The position numbers were made by a program, and so were the translations under genes. Shown piece by piece: positions 63,353 through 64,000 of a stretch of 64,000 nucleotides of DNA. Numbering within the stretch: the stretch's first letter is position 1; each line of letters opens with the position of its first letter. The DNA comes from Streptomyces maremycinicus (lineage in GTDB: Bacteria > Actinomycetota > Actinomycetes > Streptomycetales > Streptomycetaceae), in assembly GCF_001184025.1 (NCBI RefSeq), contig NZ_BBYG01000010.1, forward strand, positions 1 to 64,000. Reading direction: 5' to 3'. The notes below the pieces were generated by a model that worked only from the letters and a program-made list of their open reading frames with translations, was not told the DNA's origin and searched no databases.

Positions 63353-64000
63353 ATGTCAGGATCAACGTCCAGCGCAGGCGCCTATCGTGAGCGCAACTCG
63401 ACCGCCGACCGGGCGCTCGACATCCTCATGATGTTCGACGAGACCGAGCTGGTCGTCTCCGCAACGGCGGTCGCCGGGCGGCTCGGGGTCGCGCGTTCGA
63501 CCGCCTACCGGTACCTGCAGTCCCTCGTGACGAGCCGTTTCCTGGAAGAGGCGCCGGGCGGCGGCTTCCGGCTCGGTCTGCGCGTGATGGAGATCGCCCG
63601 GTTGGCTCGACGCAGCTACGGACTCCCCGAGATCGCGCGGCCCGCCATGACGGCGCTGTCGGAGCGGACGGGGGAGACCGTACTCCTGACTCGGCGTGTA
63701 GGTGACCTGGTGGTGTGTGTCGAGACCGCGGAATCCGGACACCGCGCTGTGCGCATCTCTTATGAACGGGGCAGCTCCCTGCCGCTCAACGCCGGTGCCT
63801 CGGCGCTTGTGCTACTGGCCTGGAGCTCTCCTGAGGAGGTGAATGGTCTGCTGCGGTCCGCGCCGCTGAAGCGCTTCACCGCCTCAACGCTGGTAGATGT
63901 CGACGCGCTGATGGAGCGTCTGGAAACGATCCGGGCAGCCGGGTACGCGATTTCGCGCGCTGAACTCGATCCCGACATCCTCGGTGTCGGCGCGCCTGTC
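63353..64000 (+). CDS. IclR-family regulator (cut by window end)
   Basis: The first 216 codons of an IclR-type regulator with no stop inside the window. The N-terminal winged helix is at ~16-75 (TADRALDILMMFDETELVVS, LGVARSTAYRYLQSLV), followed by the effector domain (RPAMTALSERTGETVLLTRR, LPLNAGASALVLLAW). IclR proteins often control aromatic catabolism. It lies 47 bp after the FAH gene on the same strand, so the pathway may have a second, substrate-responsive regulator besides TetR. Confidence 0.9.
   Translation, partial: MSGSTSSAGAYRERNSTADRALDILMMFDETELVVSATAVAGRLGVARSTAYRYLQSLVTSRFLEEAPGGGFRLGLRVMEIARLARRSYGLPEIARPAMTALSERTGETVLLTRRVGDLVVCVETAESGHRAVRISYERGSSLPLNAGASALVLLAWSSPEEVNGLLRSAPLKRFTASTLVDVDALMERLETIRAAGYAISRAELDPDILGVGAPV

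Overview
The window looks like an accessory (arm-type) region of a Streptomyces chromosome. The DNA is very GC-rich, GTG and TTG starts are common, most operons use ATGA/GTGA/TGATG overlaps, and several families are typical of the genus (XRE/DUF5753 regulator with a DUF6879 partner, DUF1876, CseB-like response regulator). No rRNA, tRNA, CRISPR array or complete insertion sequence was seen. All functional calls are from reading the sequence; no database search was run.

Layout. (1) 1-6177, minus strand: an ISAzo13 transposase relic at the left edge. Beside it is a tight eight-gene operon: a 128-aa protein, a Nudix-like protein, a 28-aa membrane peptide, an 81-aa protein, a DapF-type epimerase, a Ddl-type ATP-grasp ligase, a C39-like protease and a free-standing MurF C-terminal domain. 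Upstream lie a 76-aa protein, a DUF6879 protein and an XRE regulator. AACTTGCC repeats phased at 10 bp sit in front of both transcription units. (2) 6178-7144: decayed DNA with an SDR relic and a possible transposase tail. (3) 7145-15364: CapA-family protein and an iron/polyamine-type ABC importer, a LysR regulator, the cognate binding lipoprotein, and an MFS permease. (4) 15506-23009: secreted esterase, ThDP enzyme, LLM flavin oxidoreductase, secreted type-B carboxylesterase, then a Tat-exported tannase-family esterase. (5) 23110-30844: RND exporter, NarL-type two-component system, TetR regulator and DHA2 multidrug exporter, with two striking palindromes. (6) 30845-31725: decayed DNA, including a histidine-kinase relic. 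(7) 31726-44374: VTC-domain, DUF4956 and CotH proteins, two paralogous OmpR-type two-component systems, a degenerate FAH-family protein, and two membrane glycosyltransferases. (8) 44396-47874: SSF symporter, DUF485-like partner and MFS permease. (9) 48182-52094: DUF1876 pseudogene, a CseA/CseB/CseC-like lipoprotein and two-component trio, and a secreted ribosome-inactivating protein. (10) 52448-64000: TetR-controlled catabolic genes and an IclR regulator that runs off the window.

How it works together. The most coherent system is region 10 plus region 8. A 15-bp near-palindrome (ACTGTACGGTGCAGT, one site with a single mismatch) occurs at the MFS promoter (47971), the tetR/monooxygenase intergenic region (53249) and the ALDH/VOC intergenic region (60030). 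These predict one TetR regulon joining uptake to breakdown of an aromatic, probably phenylpropanoid- or stilbene-like compound: two monooxygenases, a flavin reductase, a lignostilbene-type double-bond cleavage enzyme, an aromatic aldehyde dehydrogenase, an extradiol-type dioxygenase and a fumarylacetoacetase-family hydrolase.

The candidate for an undescribed system is the leftmost operon. It assembles relatives of three peptidoglycan-precursor enzymes (epimerase, D-Ala-D-Ala-type ligase, MurF C-domain) plus a papain-like protease under an XRE regulator. It could make or modify a small D-amino-acid peptide, but the product is unknown.
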